Shown: piece by piece, positions 7,764 through 16,605 of the stretch
How positions within the stretch are numbered: the first letter of the stretch is position 1
How the letters are laid out: each line of letters starts with the position of its first letter
Assembly: GCA_027083445.1 (NCBI GenBank)
Contig: JALWOP010000460.1
Coordinates: 1 to 35,212, forward strand
DNA from: Planctomycetota bacterium
GTDB lineage: Bacteria; Planctomycetota; UBA1135; GCA-002686595
Reading direction: 5' to 3'
Length of the DNA: 35,212 bases
Notes under the pieces: generated by a model
Told to the model about the DNA's origin: nothing
Databases searched by the model: none
What the model saw: only the letters and a program-made list of their open reading frames with translations
Translations under genes and position numbers: made by a program

Positions 7764-9428
7764 ATGCTCCGACACCTGCGCCGCACGGCCTCTCTGCTCC
7801 TCTGCTGCCCCCCACTCCTGGCCGGAACGCTCTACGTCGATGCCAATCTGATGAGCGGTGCGGGTGACGGCTCGACCTGGGCGGACGCCTTTCAGGGAGC
7901 ACGCGGACTACGCGACGCGGTTCAAGCCGCTCAAACCGGCGACGTCATCTTCGTCGCCCAGGGCGTCTACCGGCCCGCCATCGGCTCGAACCGCAACGTC
8001 TCGATCACCCTCCTGGACGGGGTCGAGATCTACGGCGGATTCCTCGGGGGCGAAACCTCACCCGACCAGCGCCCCCCCTTCGGAACAGCACCCACCATCC
8101 TGGACGGAGACCTGGCCGGAGACGACGGCTCGGGCCAGTTCGGCGACAACAGCTACCACTGCCTGCGGGCGGGCAACGCGGGGCCGAGCGCCATCTTCGA
8201 CGGTTTCGTCGTCCGGGGCGGCAATGCCGACGGCAGCGGCAACAACGACAAGGGCGCCGGGATCCTCTGTATCTCGGGGGCGCCGACCCTGCGGAACTGC
8301 CTCTTCGTCGACCACCGCTGCACCTTCGGCGGCGCCGCGGGCTACATCAACGGCTCGGGACCGACCTTCACCGACTGCACCTTCGCCGCGGGGGACGGCG
8401 GTTCCTTCGGAGGAGCGTTCGACATCGCCACGGGCGCGAGTGGAATACGCTTCGAGCGCTGCGTGTTCACGGGGAATCGCGCGGCCCGCGCGGGAGCGCT
8501 GGAGGTCTTCGCAACCGCGGGAGTGGTCGTCAGCGACTCGATCTTCATCGACAACGTCTCGACCGGATCGGGAGGGGGCGGCGCGATCTGGACCGGAAGC
8601 GGCAGTAGCCTGACCCTCACCGGCTGCACGCTGGTCGGCAATCGCTCCGACGTCCAGACCCAGGGCGGATTGCGCAGCCAGAGCGCGACGGTAACCATGC
8701 GCAACACGATCCTGTGGGCCAACGAGGGGCCGGGCGGAGCCCAGGGTGCGAGCAACCAGCTCAGCTCGGGCCTCGATGTGACCTACTGCCTGGTCCAGGG
8801 GAGTTATCCGGGGGCGGGCAACCTCTCCTCCGATCCGCTCTTCGTCGACCTGGCCCTGCGTGACCTGCACTTGACGGGGGCCAGTCCGGCGATCGATGCG
8901 GGGGACAATGGGACCCTAGCCCTGTCGGCTTTCGACGCAGCCCACGCACCGCGCCGGGTGGATGAGCCCGCCGTGGTCGACAGCGGCCTCGGCAACGCCC
9001 CCATCGTCGACATGGGTGCTTTCGAATCCTCGATCGGAATCAGCGAGCCCACCTGCGTGCCGCTGCCCAACTCGACCGGCCTGCCATCGATCCTCGCCGG
9101 CACGGGCAGCACCTCGATTGCGGACAACGACGTGAACCTGGTCGTCCTCGACCTGCCCAGCGGGGAGTTCACCATGCCGCTGCTCTCCGCTTCGACCGAC
9201 CGCCTGCCAGTCGCCTCGGGCCTGCTCTGCCTGGGAGCACCCCAGATCCGCTTCACGGGCAACATCCAAAGCAGCGGCTCCACCGGCAGCGTCAGCTTCT
9301 CCCCCGACCTCTCCAATCTTCCCCAGGGAACCGCCGTGCAACCCGGCGAGACCTGGACCTTCCAGCTTTGGCACCGGGACGGGGCCAGCTCGAACTTTTC
9401 CTCGAGCTTGAGCCTGACCTGGCGCTGA
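7764..9428 (+). CDS. Secreted right-handed beta-helix (choice-of-anchor-Q-like) protein, paralogue A
   Basis: A 554-residue protein with a signal peptide (SLLLCCPPLLAG, ending about residue 20). The start of the mature part, TLYVDANLMSGAGDGSTWADAF, is the hallmark of planctomycete/Bacteroidetes beta-helix proteins. The middle shows beta-helix rungs with repeated N-C-x-F and G-G-A-x steps (LRNCLFVDHRCTFGGAAG, FTDCTFAAGDGGSFGGAF). DPLFVDLALRDLHLTGASPA closes the helix. The last about 120 residues form a separate domain ending TWTFQLWHRDGASSN...SLSLTW, which may be a sorting or surface domain. The function is unknown; adhesin, polysaccharide binding and lyase are possible. The next gene is a close paralogue. 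Confidence 0.85.
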   Translation: MLRHLRRTASLLLCCPPLLAGTLYVDANLMSGAGDGSTWADAFQGARGLRDAVQAAQTGDVIFVAQGVYRPAIGSNRNVSITLLDGVEIYGGFLGGETSPDQRPPFGTAPTILDGDLAGDDGSGQFGDNSYHCLRAGNAGPSAIFDGFVVRGGNADGSGNNDKGAGILCISGAPTLRNCLFVDHRCTFGGAAGYINGSGPTFTDCTFAAGDGGSFGGAFDIATGASGIRFERCVFTGNRAARAGALEVFATAGVVVSDSIFIDNVSTGSGGGGAIWTGSGSSLTLTGCTLVGNRSDVQTQGGLRSQSATVTMRNTILWANEGPGGAQGASNQLSSGLDVTYCLVQGSYPGAGNLSSDPLFVDLALRDLHLTGASPAIDAGDNGTLALSAFDAAHAPRRVDEPAVVDSGLGNAPIVDMGAFESSIGISEPTCVPLPNSTGLPSILAGTGSTSIADNDVNLVVLDLPSGEFTMPLLSASTDRLPVASGLLCLGAPQIRFTGNIQSSGSTGSVSFSPDLSNLPQGTAVQPGETWTFQLWHRDGASSNFSSSLSLTWR

Positions 9429-9521
9429 AAATCCCCAGGAGGCGCAAGAACTTCGCTCGCAGACCCGCAGGCGATCCCAAGCCTCCGCAACTCCTCTTTC
9501 CGACCCATGGTCATCGCTCCC

Positions 9522-11213
9522 ATGATTCGCCCCCTCGCGCTCGCCCTGTCCCTCTTTCTCGCCGCCCCGCCCCTCATCGCCGGGACGATCTTCGTCGATG
9601 CCAACCTCACGACGGGGGCCGACGACGGGTCCAGTTGGGCCAATGCCCTGCAGGGTCCTACCGGACTGAAGCGGGCCACCCTGATCGCCCAGAGTGGGGA
9701 CCGCATCTTCGTTGCTCGTGGAAAGTACCGCCCAGCCCTGGGCTCCAGTCGCAACGCCTCGATCACGTTGGTGGACGGAGTGGAGATCTACGGGGGCTTC
9801 CTTGGTTTCGAGAGTTCGCCGTCCGAGCGCCCCCCCTTCGGCAGCGTCTCCTCGATCATCGACGGTGACCTGAACGGCGATGATGACCAGGGGCACTTCA
9901 GTGACAACAGCTATCACTGCGTGCGCGGCGGAACCGGTGGGCCGACGACGCTGCTGGACGGGTTCGTCATCCGCGGGGGCCGGGCCGACGGGTATGCCTC
10001 CGACCACAATGCTCAAGGAGGGGGCCTGCTGATCTGGAACGGAAAGCCCCGTATTCGCAACTGCCGCTTCACCCACAACTTTGCGAAGGAAGGAGGCGCG
10101 GCTCTCGTACGCGCGTCCTATATCTACAGTGCATCCTGGGTCGTGTTCGCCGACTGCATCTTCGAGAAGAACATCTCCGTCGGAAAGGGGGGGGGAGTGT
10201 CGATCATCTCCGCGAAGCCGACGGCCCCCACCTTGGAGCGCTGCCGTTTCGAGAAGAACAAAGGTTACCGGGGAGGGGCGCTCAACGTCAGCTTTGCCGT
10301 CGAAGCCCGCAACTGCACCTTCATCGACAACGTGGCCCGCTGGGGTGACGGCGGTGCGGTGTATGCCGAGAAGGATTGGCCGAATACCTTCTCCAACTGC
10401 ACCTTCGTCGGAAACCGCTCCCTCGGCTCTCCCGTCGGCGGGGCCTATCTGGTTCCGAGCACCGGCAGCACTCACAATCCCATCCGCAACTGCATCTTCT
10501 GGAACAACATGGGCGCGGACGGTTCCCACGGCACGGGGAACCAACTGAATGCCCTCGTCCAGGCGGTCTACAGCCTGGTCGAGGGAGGGCACCCCGGCGA
10601 GGGCAACAGCGCGGCCGACCCTCTCTTCGTCGATCTGGTGGGACGCGATCTGCATCTCACCGCCACCAGCCCAGCCATCGATGCCGGCTCCAGCCGCAGC
10701 ATGCCCTTGGACTCCCTCGATCTCGACCACGCCCCGCGCCGGGTGGATGACCCCTCGGCACTCGACACGGGCAAGGGTCCAGCTCCGATCGTCGACATGG
10801 GTGCCTACGAGTATGCGATCGGCGTCTCCGACCCCTACTGCCTGGCGGTCGCCAACTCCACCGGAGTACCCTCCATCTTGGCGGCCACGGGCAGCCTCAC
10901 CATCAGCGACAACGACGTGAATCTGGTCGTCTTGGGGCTGCCCCAGGGAGAGCCGGCCATGATGTTGATGGCCGCCACGACCTGGCACGCCCCCCTCGGG
11001 AACGGCCTTCTATGCCTGGGAACGCCCCAGGTACGCTTCGACGGTCAGATCCTGAACAGCGGGCCGACCGGCAGCGTGAGCCTTTCCCCCGACCTCACGA
11101 ATCTCCCCCAGGGAACGGTCGTACAGCCCGGCGAGACCTGGACCTTCCAACTCTGGCATCGGGACGGGAGCAGTTCGAACCTCTCTTCGAGCCTGAGCCT
11201 GACCTGGCTCTAG
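9522..11213 (+). CDS. Secreted right-handed beta-helix protein, paralogue B
   Basis: A 563-residue tandem paralogue of the preceding gene, starting about 95 bp after it. It has a signal peptide (LALALSLFLAAPPLIAG), the same opening TIFVDANLTTGADDGSSWAN, beta-helix rungs (IRNCRFTHNFAKEGGAALV, FSNCTFVGNRSLGSPVGG), the closing DPLFVDLVGRDLHLTATSPA, and a C-terminal domain ending GETWTFQLWHRDGSSSNLSS. Identity is high at both ends and low in the middle, where B has longer rungs with aromatic and lysine residues, so the central surface has diverged after duplication. An ATG at 9507 would add five residues; the later ATG gives a more typical signal peptide. No enzyme motif is seen. Confidence 0.84.
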   Translation: MIRPLALALSLFLAAPPLIAGTIFVDANLTTGADDGSSWANALQGPTGLKRATLIAQSGDRIFVARGKYRPALGSSRNASITLVDGVEIYGGFLGFESSPSERPPFGSVSSIIDGDLNGDDDQGHFSDNSYHCVRGGTGGPTTLLDGFVIRGGRADGYASDHNAQGGGLLIWNGKPRIRNCRFTHNFAKEGGAALVRASYIYSASWVVFADCIFEKNISVGKGGGVSIISAKPTAPTLERCRFEKNKGYRGGALNVSFAVEARNCTFIDNVARWGDGGAVYAEKDWPNTFSNCTFVGNRSLGSPVGGAYLVPSTGSTHNPIRNCIFWNNMGADGSHGTGNQLNALVQAVYSLVEGGHPGEGNSAADPLFVDLVGRDLHLTATSPAIDAGSSRSMPLDSLDLDHAPRRVDDPSALDTGKGPAPIVDMGAYEYAIGVSDPYCLAVANSTGVPSILAATGSLTISDNDVNLVVLGLPQGEPAMMLMAATTWHAPLGNGLLCLGTPQVRFDGQILNSGPTGSVSLSPDLTNLPQGTVVQPGETWTFQLWHRDGSSSNLSSSLSLTWL

Positions 11214-11301
11214 AAGGTGAATCGGAGGGAGACACCCTCTCCTCGGCCTCCCCCAGCATCCCGGCCTGCTCCAGCCCCTGCCCCGCCCAGTCCCGGAGGG
11301 G

Positions 11302-11307
11302 TAGAAT
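11302..11307 (+). promoter_or_regulatory. Possible -10 element of mqnC (leaderless)
   Basis: TAGAAT lies 7 nt before the mqnC ATG at 11315. No Shine-Dalgarno lies between them, so the mRNA would start at or next to the ATG. Confidence 0.5.
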
Positions 11308-11314
11308 CCCGGCG

Positions 11315-12514
11315 ATGATCTCCGAGGCTGCCACCCGCCCCGCCCAAACCTGGGTCGCCCCGAGTGCGCGAGCCGCACGCACGGGAAGTGTCGCTAGCGA
11401 GCTCGCCCGGCTCGAGGCGAAGGTCGCCGACGGGAAGCGCATCACGCCCGAAGAGGGGCTCTGGCTCCACGAGCGGGCAGACCTTCTCACCCTCGGGCGC
11501 ATGGCCGAGAGCGTGCGTAAGCGGCTGCACCCCGAGCCGGTCGTGACCTACATCGTCGACCGCAACCTGAACCCGACCAATGTCTGCGTGACCGACTGCG
11601 GGTTCTGCGCCTTCTACCGGCGCCCTGGGGACCGGGAGGCCTACGTCCTCTCGCGCGAGGAGATCTTCGCAAAGGTCCAGGAAACCGTCGATCTGGGAGG
11701 CCGGCAACTCTTGATGCAGGGGGGGCACCACCCCTACTTGCTCTCGGACTGGTGGTGCGAGCTGATCGCCGACATCGGCGAACGCTGGGAGATCAACTGC
11801 CATGCCCTCTCCGCACCGGAGCTCGACCATTTCTCCAAGGTGGAGAAACGCCCCGTCGAAGAGGTGATCGCCGACCTGTACGCGGCCGGCCTCGGCTCAC
11901 TGCCGGGTGCCGGCGCGGAAATGCTGGTCGACCGCGTGCGCAAGATCATCGCCCCCAAGAAGACCTCCTCCGATCGATGGCTCGAGGTCCACCGCAGGGT
12001 CCACGAAGCCGGCCTGCGCTCGAGCGCCACGATGATGTACGGCAATGTCGAGACGCCGGCCGAGCGTATCGAGCACCTCGAACGCCTGCGCAGACTCCAG
12101 GACGAGACCGGGGGCTTCACTGCCTTCGCCTGCTGGAACACCCAACCCGAAGGCGTCCCCGAAGAGCACCTCTATCCCCAGCGCACCACCCCCGCGGTCT
12201 ACCTGCGCATGCAAGCGCTCTCCCGCATCTACCTCGACAACTTCCAAAACATCCAGACGAGTTACGTCACCCAGGGCATGAAGCTGGCCCAGGTCAGCCT
12301 GACCTACGGAGCCAACGACTTCGGGGGGACCATGCTGGAAGAAAACGTCGTCTCCGCCGCAGGGTGTTTCCATCTGGAATCGATCCAGCGGATTGAACGG
12401 CTGGTCGAAGCTGCGGGATTCCAGCCCCGTCAACGCAACTCCTGGTACGGCATCGTCGATCCACGTCACCAGGCAGAGACCTTCCCCACTTGCCGTGAGG
12501 AGGCGGCCCGATGA
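11315..12514 (+). CDS. mqnC: Cyclic dehypoxanthinyl futalosine synthase (radical SAM)
   Basis: A 399-residue radical SAM enzyme of the futalosine route to menaquinone; it cyclises dehypoxanthine futalosine. The cluster motif C-x3-C-x2-C is at residues 91-98 (CVTDCGFC), preceded by TYIVDRNLNPTN, the usual lead-in of MqnC. Further family features are QLLMQGGHHPYL, the HALSAPE strand, GLGSLPGAGAEMLVDRVR, SATMMYGNVETPAERIEHL and LTYGANDFGGTMLEENVVSA. The TYIVDRN opening and the LMQGG motif separate it from MqnE next door. The stop overlaps the mqnE start by 4 bp (ATGA), so the two are coupled. The first about 30 residues are not conserved-looking, so a later start is possible. Confidence 0.93.
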   Translation: MISEAATRPAQTWVAPSARAARTGSVASELARLEAKVADGKRITPEEGLWLHERADLLTLGRMAESVRKRLHPEPVVTYIVDRNLNPTNVCVTDCGFCAFYRRPGDREAYVLSREEIFAKVQETVDLGGRQLLMQGGHHPYLLSDWWCELIADIGERWEINCHALSAPELDHFSKVEKRPVEEVIADLYAAGLGSLPGAGAEMLVDRVRKIIAPKKTSSDRWLEVHRRVHEAGLRSSATMMYGNVETPAERIEHLERLRRLQDETGGFTAFACWNTQPEGVPEEHLYPQRTTPAVYLRMQALSRIYLDNFQNIQTSYVTQGMKLAQVSLTYGANDFGGTMLEENVVSAAGCFHLESIQRIERLVEAAGFQPRQRNSWYGIVDPRHQAETFPTCREEAAR

Positions 12515-13686
12515 GCGACAACCGGCAAGGCGCAGATCAAGAGCAACTCTGGGAACGGGCAGAGGCTGCGGGTCTGGGCGCGATCGCCGAGAAGGTACTC
12601 GCCAAAACCCGCCTTTCGCGCGAGGACGGGCTGACTCTCTACAACTCGCCCGCGCTGCACGTTGTCGGAGAACTCGCCAACCACGTGCGTGAGCGCATGC
12701 ACGGGGATCGCACATACTTCAACGTCAACCAGCACATCAACTACACCAATATCTGCAACAAGCTCTGCCGCTTTTGCGCTTTCCAACGCCTCCCGGGTCA
12801 GGAAGGTGCCTATGTGATGAGCCCGGCAGAGGTCGCCGAAAAGATCCGCGCCCAGTTGGACGCACCGGTGACCGAGGTGCACATGGTCGCGGGGATCTAC
12901 CCCAAGCTCCCCTACGAGTACTACCTGCAGATCCTGCGCGCGGTCAAGGAGACTCGACCCGAGATCCACATCAAGGCCTTCACCATGATCGAGCTGATGC
13001 AGATCGCGCGCCGGGCCAAGCGTCCACTGCGTGAAATCCTGCCGGAGCTGATCGAGGCCGGCCTGGGTTCCTGCCCGGGGGGTGGCGCCGAGGTCTTTGC
13101 GGATCGGGTCCACCGGGAGGGTTACCACCTGAAGAACACCGGCGAGCAGTGGCTCGAGACCGCCCGCATCGTCCACGAGGCGGGTCTGCGCAGCAACTGC
13201 ACCATGCTGCACGGACATATCGAGACCCCCGAGGAACGGGTCGATCACCTCGACCGCCTGCGCAGGCTCCAGGACGAGACCCACGGCTTCCAGGCCTACA
13301 TCCCCCTCTCGTTCCACCCCGATCACACCGAGTGGGCTCACCTCGGTGCTCCGACCGCCCTGGACGAGCTGCGCGAGATCGCCGTCGCCCGGCTCCTGCT
13401 CGACAACATCGATCACATCAAGGCCTACTGGATCATGCTCGGGATCCCGGTAGCCCAGATCGCCCTCAGCTACGGAGCCAATGACGTGGACGGTACCGTG
13501 GTCGAGGAGCGCATCTACCACGATGCGGGTGCGACGACTCCCCAGGAGGTCGAGCGGCGCGAGCTGGTGCAGTGGATCCGGGATGCGGGACGTGTACCGG
13601 TCGAGCGGGATACCCTCTACAACGTGATCGACTCCTGTGATGCTCCCAGGGAGGCTGCGATCCCGGCTGAGCCTGCGCTGAGCTGA
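12511..13686 (+). CDS. mqnE: Aminofutalosine synthase (radical SAM)
   Basis: A 391-residue radical SAM enzyme that joins 3-[(1-carboxyvinyl)oxy]benzoate, the product of MqnA, to SAM-derived adenosine, giving aminofutalosine. The cluster Cys are at 82, 86 and 89 (CNKLCRFC), within NVNQHINYTNICNKLC, which is characteristic of MqnE. Other signatures are EVHMVAGIYPKLPYEYY, IHIKAFTMIE, GLGSCPGGGAEVFADRVH and LSYGANDVDGTVVEERIYHD. It overlaps mqnC. The partner mqnA lies about 10 kb away on the same strand; mqnB and mqnD are not in the window. The pathway indicates respiration with menaquinone and no need for the classical MenF-MenD route. Confidence 0.93.
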   Translation: MSDNRQGADQEQLWERAEAAGLGAIAEKVLAKTRLSREDGLTLYNSPALHVVGELANHVRERMHGDRTYFNVNQHINYTNICNKLCRFCAFQRLPGQEGAYVMSPAEVAEKIRAQLDAPVTEVHMVAGIYPKLPYEYYLQILRAVKETRPEIHIKAFTMIELMQIARRAKRPLREILPELIEAGLGSCPGGGAEVFADRVHREGYHLKNTGEQWLETARIVHEAGLRSNCTMLHGHIETPEERVDHLDRLRRLQDETHGFQAYIPLSFHPDHTEWAHLGAPTALDELREIAVARLLLDNIDHIKAYWIMLGIPVAQIALSYGANDVDGTVVEERIYHDAGATTPQEVERRELVQWIRDAGRVPVERDTLYNVIDSCDAPREAAIPAEPALS

Positions 13687-13698
13687 ACCGGGGTCCCG

Positions 13699-15117
13699 AT
13701 GGCCAAACCCTCCTCTATCCTGCCGATCCTGGCCCAGGCTCTCCTCGGACTCTGTGCCTGCAGTCCCTCCACGGATCCCAATCCGGCCACTCCGCGCCCG
13801 GATGTGCTCTTCATCGTGGTCGACACCCTGCGAGCCGATCGGCTCGAACCCTACGGCTACCCGCGCCCCACCAGCCCGAACCTCGCGGCCCTGGCGGAGA
13901 GGGGAGCCCTCTTCGAGGATGTGACGGCCCAGGGATCGTGGACAAAGACCTCCATGGTCTCCCTGCTCCAAAGCCGCATCCTGACGAGCTACCGCGATCT
14001 CCCCCTGGAAGATGCGCCCATCCTGGGAGAGATCTTCAAGGAGGCGGGCTACCGCACCCTGGCTGTCGTCGCCAACGGCCTGCTCAGCCACCGTGACCGG
14101 TTCGATCGCGGTTTCGACCGCTTCGAGAACACGGGCAAGGGTTCCGAGGATGCCTCCGGGACGGCAGAGAACCTGACCCACATAGCGCTCTCTCTCTTCG
14201 ACGAAGCCTTGACCGATGAGACCGCCGGGACACGCTCGCCTATCCTGGCTTGGCTGCACCTGATGGAGCCTCACGATCCCTACGAGGAGCATCCGGAGTA
14301 TGCGCAGGAGCTCCCCGTGGATGACGGCCTGCTCGCATCCAGGCCACAGCGGTTCGAATCCCTCACCCAGCGCAAGTTGCGCGAGGGCGCCTGGCATCGA
14401 GTCGCCGTGCAGATCGCGAATTATGATCGGGAGGTGCGTGCCGCCGATCATTGGATCGGTGTCTTGCTGGATGGAGTGCGTAGCCGCACCGGCGCACAGC
14501 CCCTGGTGGTCGTCGCAGCGGACCACGGGGAGGGGCTCTGGGAACACGCCCTCCCTCCGGAGAGCCGAGAACCCCACCGCCTGACCCCCTCCGGCGTCCT
14601 GCAGTCCGGCCACGGCAAGGTGCTGACGATGAACCTGGTCCACACACCGCTGATCCTCTCCGGTCCAGGCATCCCCGAGGGTGTGCGCATCGACACGCCC
14701 GTCATGAACGTCGACCTGCTACCGACCCTGCTCGACCTCTGTTCGATTCCCGCTCCACCCGGATTGGATGGGATCTCCCTCGCCGGAAGCCTGCAGGGCC
14801 GGCCCCTGCCGCGCAGGCCGGTATATAGCCATGTGCTGAGGGAGCGCGCCGTCCGCGACACCGAATCCAACTGGCGCCTCGTCCTACCGGTGGCCGGATG
14901 CGAAGAGGTTCGCTTCCCCCATCTACATGACGCCCTGAACGATCCCCTCGAACAGGAGAACGCCTACGAGAGCCGCACCGATGTGGTGCAGAGGCTGCAA
15001 ACCCTCCTCGAAGAGGTCGAAGCCGAGCACCCGACCCCGACGACCCTGGGCTGGAAGCGCTCTCAAGAGGAGCAGCGGCAAATGTCCGCCTTGGGTTACA
15101 CCGGTGACGACGGCTGA
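13699..15117 (+). CDS. Sulfatase-like (alkaline phosphatase superfamily) lipoprotein, no FGly cysteine
   Basis: A 472-residue protein with a hydrophobic N-terminus ending LLGLCAC, consistent with a lipoprotein. The superfamily metal site opens with VLFIVVDTLRADRLEPYGY, and the second is VVAADHGEGLWEHA. The place where a sulfatase carries C/S-x-P-x-R reads GSWTKTSMVSLLQS (about residues 79-92), with no Cys or matching Arg. A Thr or Ser nucleophile, as in phosphoethanolamine or LTA-type transferases of the same superfamily, is therefore more likely (inference). It starts 12 bp after mqnE, so it may be co-transcribed, though a link to menaquinone is not evident. The reaction cannot be named. Confidence 0.8.
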   Translation: MAKPSSILPILAQALLGLCACSPSTDPNPATPRPDVLFIVVDTLRADRLEPYGYPRPTSPNLAALAERGALFEDVTAQGSWTKTSMVSLLQSRILTSYRDLPLEDAPILGEIFKEAGYRTLAVVANGLLSHRDRFDRGFDRFENTGKGSEDASGTAENLTHIALSLFDEALTDETAGTRSPILAWLHLMEPHDPYEEHPEYAQELPVDDGLLASRPQRFESLTQRKLREGAWHRVAVQIANYDREVRAADHWIGVLLDGVRSRTGAQPLVVVAADHGEGLWEHALPPESREPHRLTPSGVLQSGHGKVLTMNLVHTPLILSGPGIPEGVRIDTPVMNVDLLPTLLDLCSIPAPPGLDGISLAGSLQGRPLPRRPVYSHVLRERAVRDTESNWRLVLPVAGCEEVRFPHLHDALNDPLEQENAYESRTDVVQRLQTLLEEVEAEHPTPTTLGWKRSQEEQRQMSALGYTGDDG

Positions 15118-15129
15118 ACTTCCCCGAGG

Positions 15130-16515
15130 CTATTGGTCCTTGTCGATCGCGTCCGCGAACTTGGTCGGGTCGGCTTCGAAAGCCGCCTTGCACTTGGCGC
15201 AACAGAATCCAATGGTTCGTCCCTTGTAGGTCACGCTTTGCGTCGGGTCGATCGGCTTGCCCGAGACGGGGCAGCGAGAGTTGACCGGCACCAGAGGCGA
15301 GGACAGCTTCTCGGCGAACGACTCGGGGTCGGCGTCGAACTTGGCCTTGCAATCCTTGCAGCAGAAGGCGACGACGCGGCCACGATAGGAGCTGGTGACC
15401 GCCGGGTCGACCGGCTTGCCCGACACCGGGCAGGTCTCGTTGGTCGGCTCCTCGGATGGGGGCAGCTTCTCGGCAAACGATTCGGGATCGGCGTCGAACT
15501 TGGCTTTGCAGTCCTTGCAGCAGAAGGCGACGATGCGGCCGCGATAGGCACTGGTGACCGCCGCGTCGACCGGCTTGCCCGAAACGGGACAGCTTTCGTT
15601 GATCGGTCCGGCGGGTGCGGGAGGGGGACCGAGGGTACCACCGCGGTTGATGACGAGCCCGGTCAGCTTTTCCTGCAGCCGGCGCGCCCCCTCGGCACTC
15701 ACGCCGGTTCCCCAGACGTAGAGGCGGCGCAGCTTGGCAAGGTGCGCGAGTGGTTCGAGGCCCTGGTCCGTGACCGCCGTGCCGTACAGGTTGAGACTGG
15801 TCAACTCAGGCAGGGCAGCGAGCCCCTCGAGGCCCGCATCCGTGACTGCCGTACGCGCCAAGTTGAGACGGCGCAGAGCCTTGAAGCCTGCGAGTGCCTT
15901 GACACCGCTGTCTCCCACGCTGGTTCCGGAGAGATCGAGCCAGACGAGTGCCGGTTCCAATCCCGCGAGCCAAGCGAGTTCCGCATCGCCGACACTCTTG
16001 CGCCCCAGGGCCAGGCTGACCTCGACGACATCCAGATCCGCGGCGACCCGGCGCGCGTAGACCCCCTTGTCCGCAAGCCGCGCGAGGGCCGCGTCCCTCG
16101 CAGCCCGCTGCTCATCCGTGAGGGTGGGGACGGCGAGGGGGTTCGGCTCGGGCAGATGCACCTCGGGCTGTTCCCAGGGCGCTCCTGCCTCGATCCAGCG
16201 CTTGAGCAGGTCGAGCTCTTTCGCTTCCAGGGGATCGCCATCGGCGGGCATCAGGTCCGGATCGTCCGCCGGAAGGTTGACCAACTCCCACAGGTCGCTC
16301 TCCTCCAAGTTGCCGGGGACGACGGGCGGGTACTCGGCGCCTTCACCGAAAAGCCCTTCGCGGGTATCGAGCCGGAGCTTGCCCTTGTGCTTGCGCGGGC
16401 CGTGGCACTCGATGCAGCGAGCCTCGAAGATCGGCCAGACCTCGGTCAGGAAGTCGGGACCATCCTGGGGAGCCGGAGCGATACAGAGGGAGAGGGATAG
16501 GGCGATCGACAACAT
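15130..16515 (-). CDS. Planctomycete cytochrome c (PSCyt1) - LRR - triple YHS-like domain protein
   Basis: A 461-residue secreted fusion. After a signal peptide (LSIALSLSLCIAPAPQ) comes a haem-binding PSCyt1 domain with CIECH at residues 34-38 (ARCIECHGPRKHKGKLRLD). Next is a leucine-rich repeat block (about 175-285; repeats such as LRRLNLARTAVTDAGLEGLA and LTSLNLYGTAVTDQGLEPLA). The C-terminus has three YHS/TRASH-like modules, each with CPVSGKPxD and FCCxxCKAxF. The first two are nearly identical with a 159-bp (53-residue) period. YHS-like Cys modules are thought to bind metals. The combination suggests an outer surface redox or metal-sensing protein, but its role is inferred. It is convergent with the upstream lipoprotein gene, 12 bp away. 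Confidence 0.88.
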   Translation of the reverse strand: MLSIALSLSLCIAPAPQDGPDFLTEVWPIFEARCIECHGPRKHKGKLRLDTREGLFGEGAEYPPVVPGNLEESDLWELVNLPADDPDLMPADGDPLEAKELDLLKRWIEAGAPWEQPEVHLPEPNPLAVPTLTDEQRAARDAALARLADKGVYARRVAADLDVVEVSLALGRKSVGDAELAWLAGLEPALVWLDLSGTSVGDSGVKALAGFKALRRLNLARTAVTDAGLEGLAALPELTSLNLYGTAVTDQGLEPLAHLAKLRRLYVWGTGVSAEGARRLQEKLTGLVINRGGTLGPPPAPAGPINESCPVSGKPVDAAVTSAYRGRIVAFCCKDCKAKFDADPESFAEKLPPSEEPTNETCPVSGKPVDPAVTSSYRGRVVAFCCKDCKAKFDADPESFAEKLSSPLVPVNSRCPVSGKPIDPTQSVTYKGRTIGFCCAKCKAAFEADPTKFADAIDKDQ

Positions 16516-16605
16516 GGGCTACTCCTGGGGAGGGGTCCCATCCGGGGACTCCCGGGACCTTGATCCTACAGGCATCGGGAGGATCGAGCGTGGTACAAGG
16601 AGTCG

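Noticed and set aside
8916-10988. A 690-codon minus-strand open frame
   Set aside because: It lies antisense to the two beta-helix genes and has no domain, while the plus frames have signal peptides and matching paralogy.
12466-14643. A 725-codon minus-strand open frame
   Set aside because: Antisense to mqnC, mqnE and the lipoprotein, all with clear motifs; the long frame is a result of high GC.
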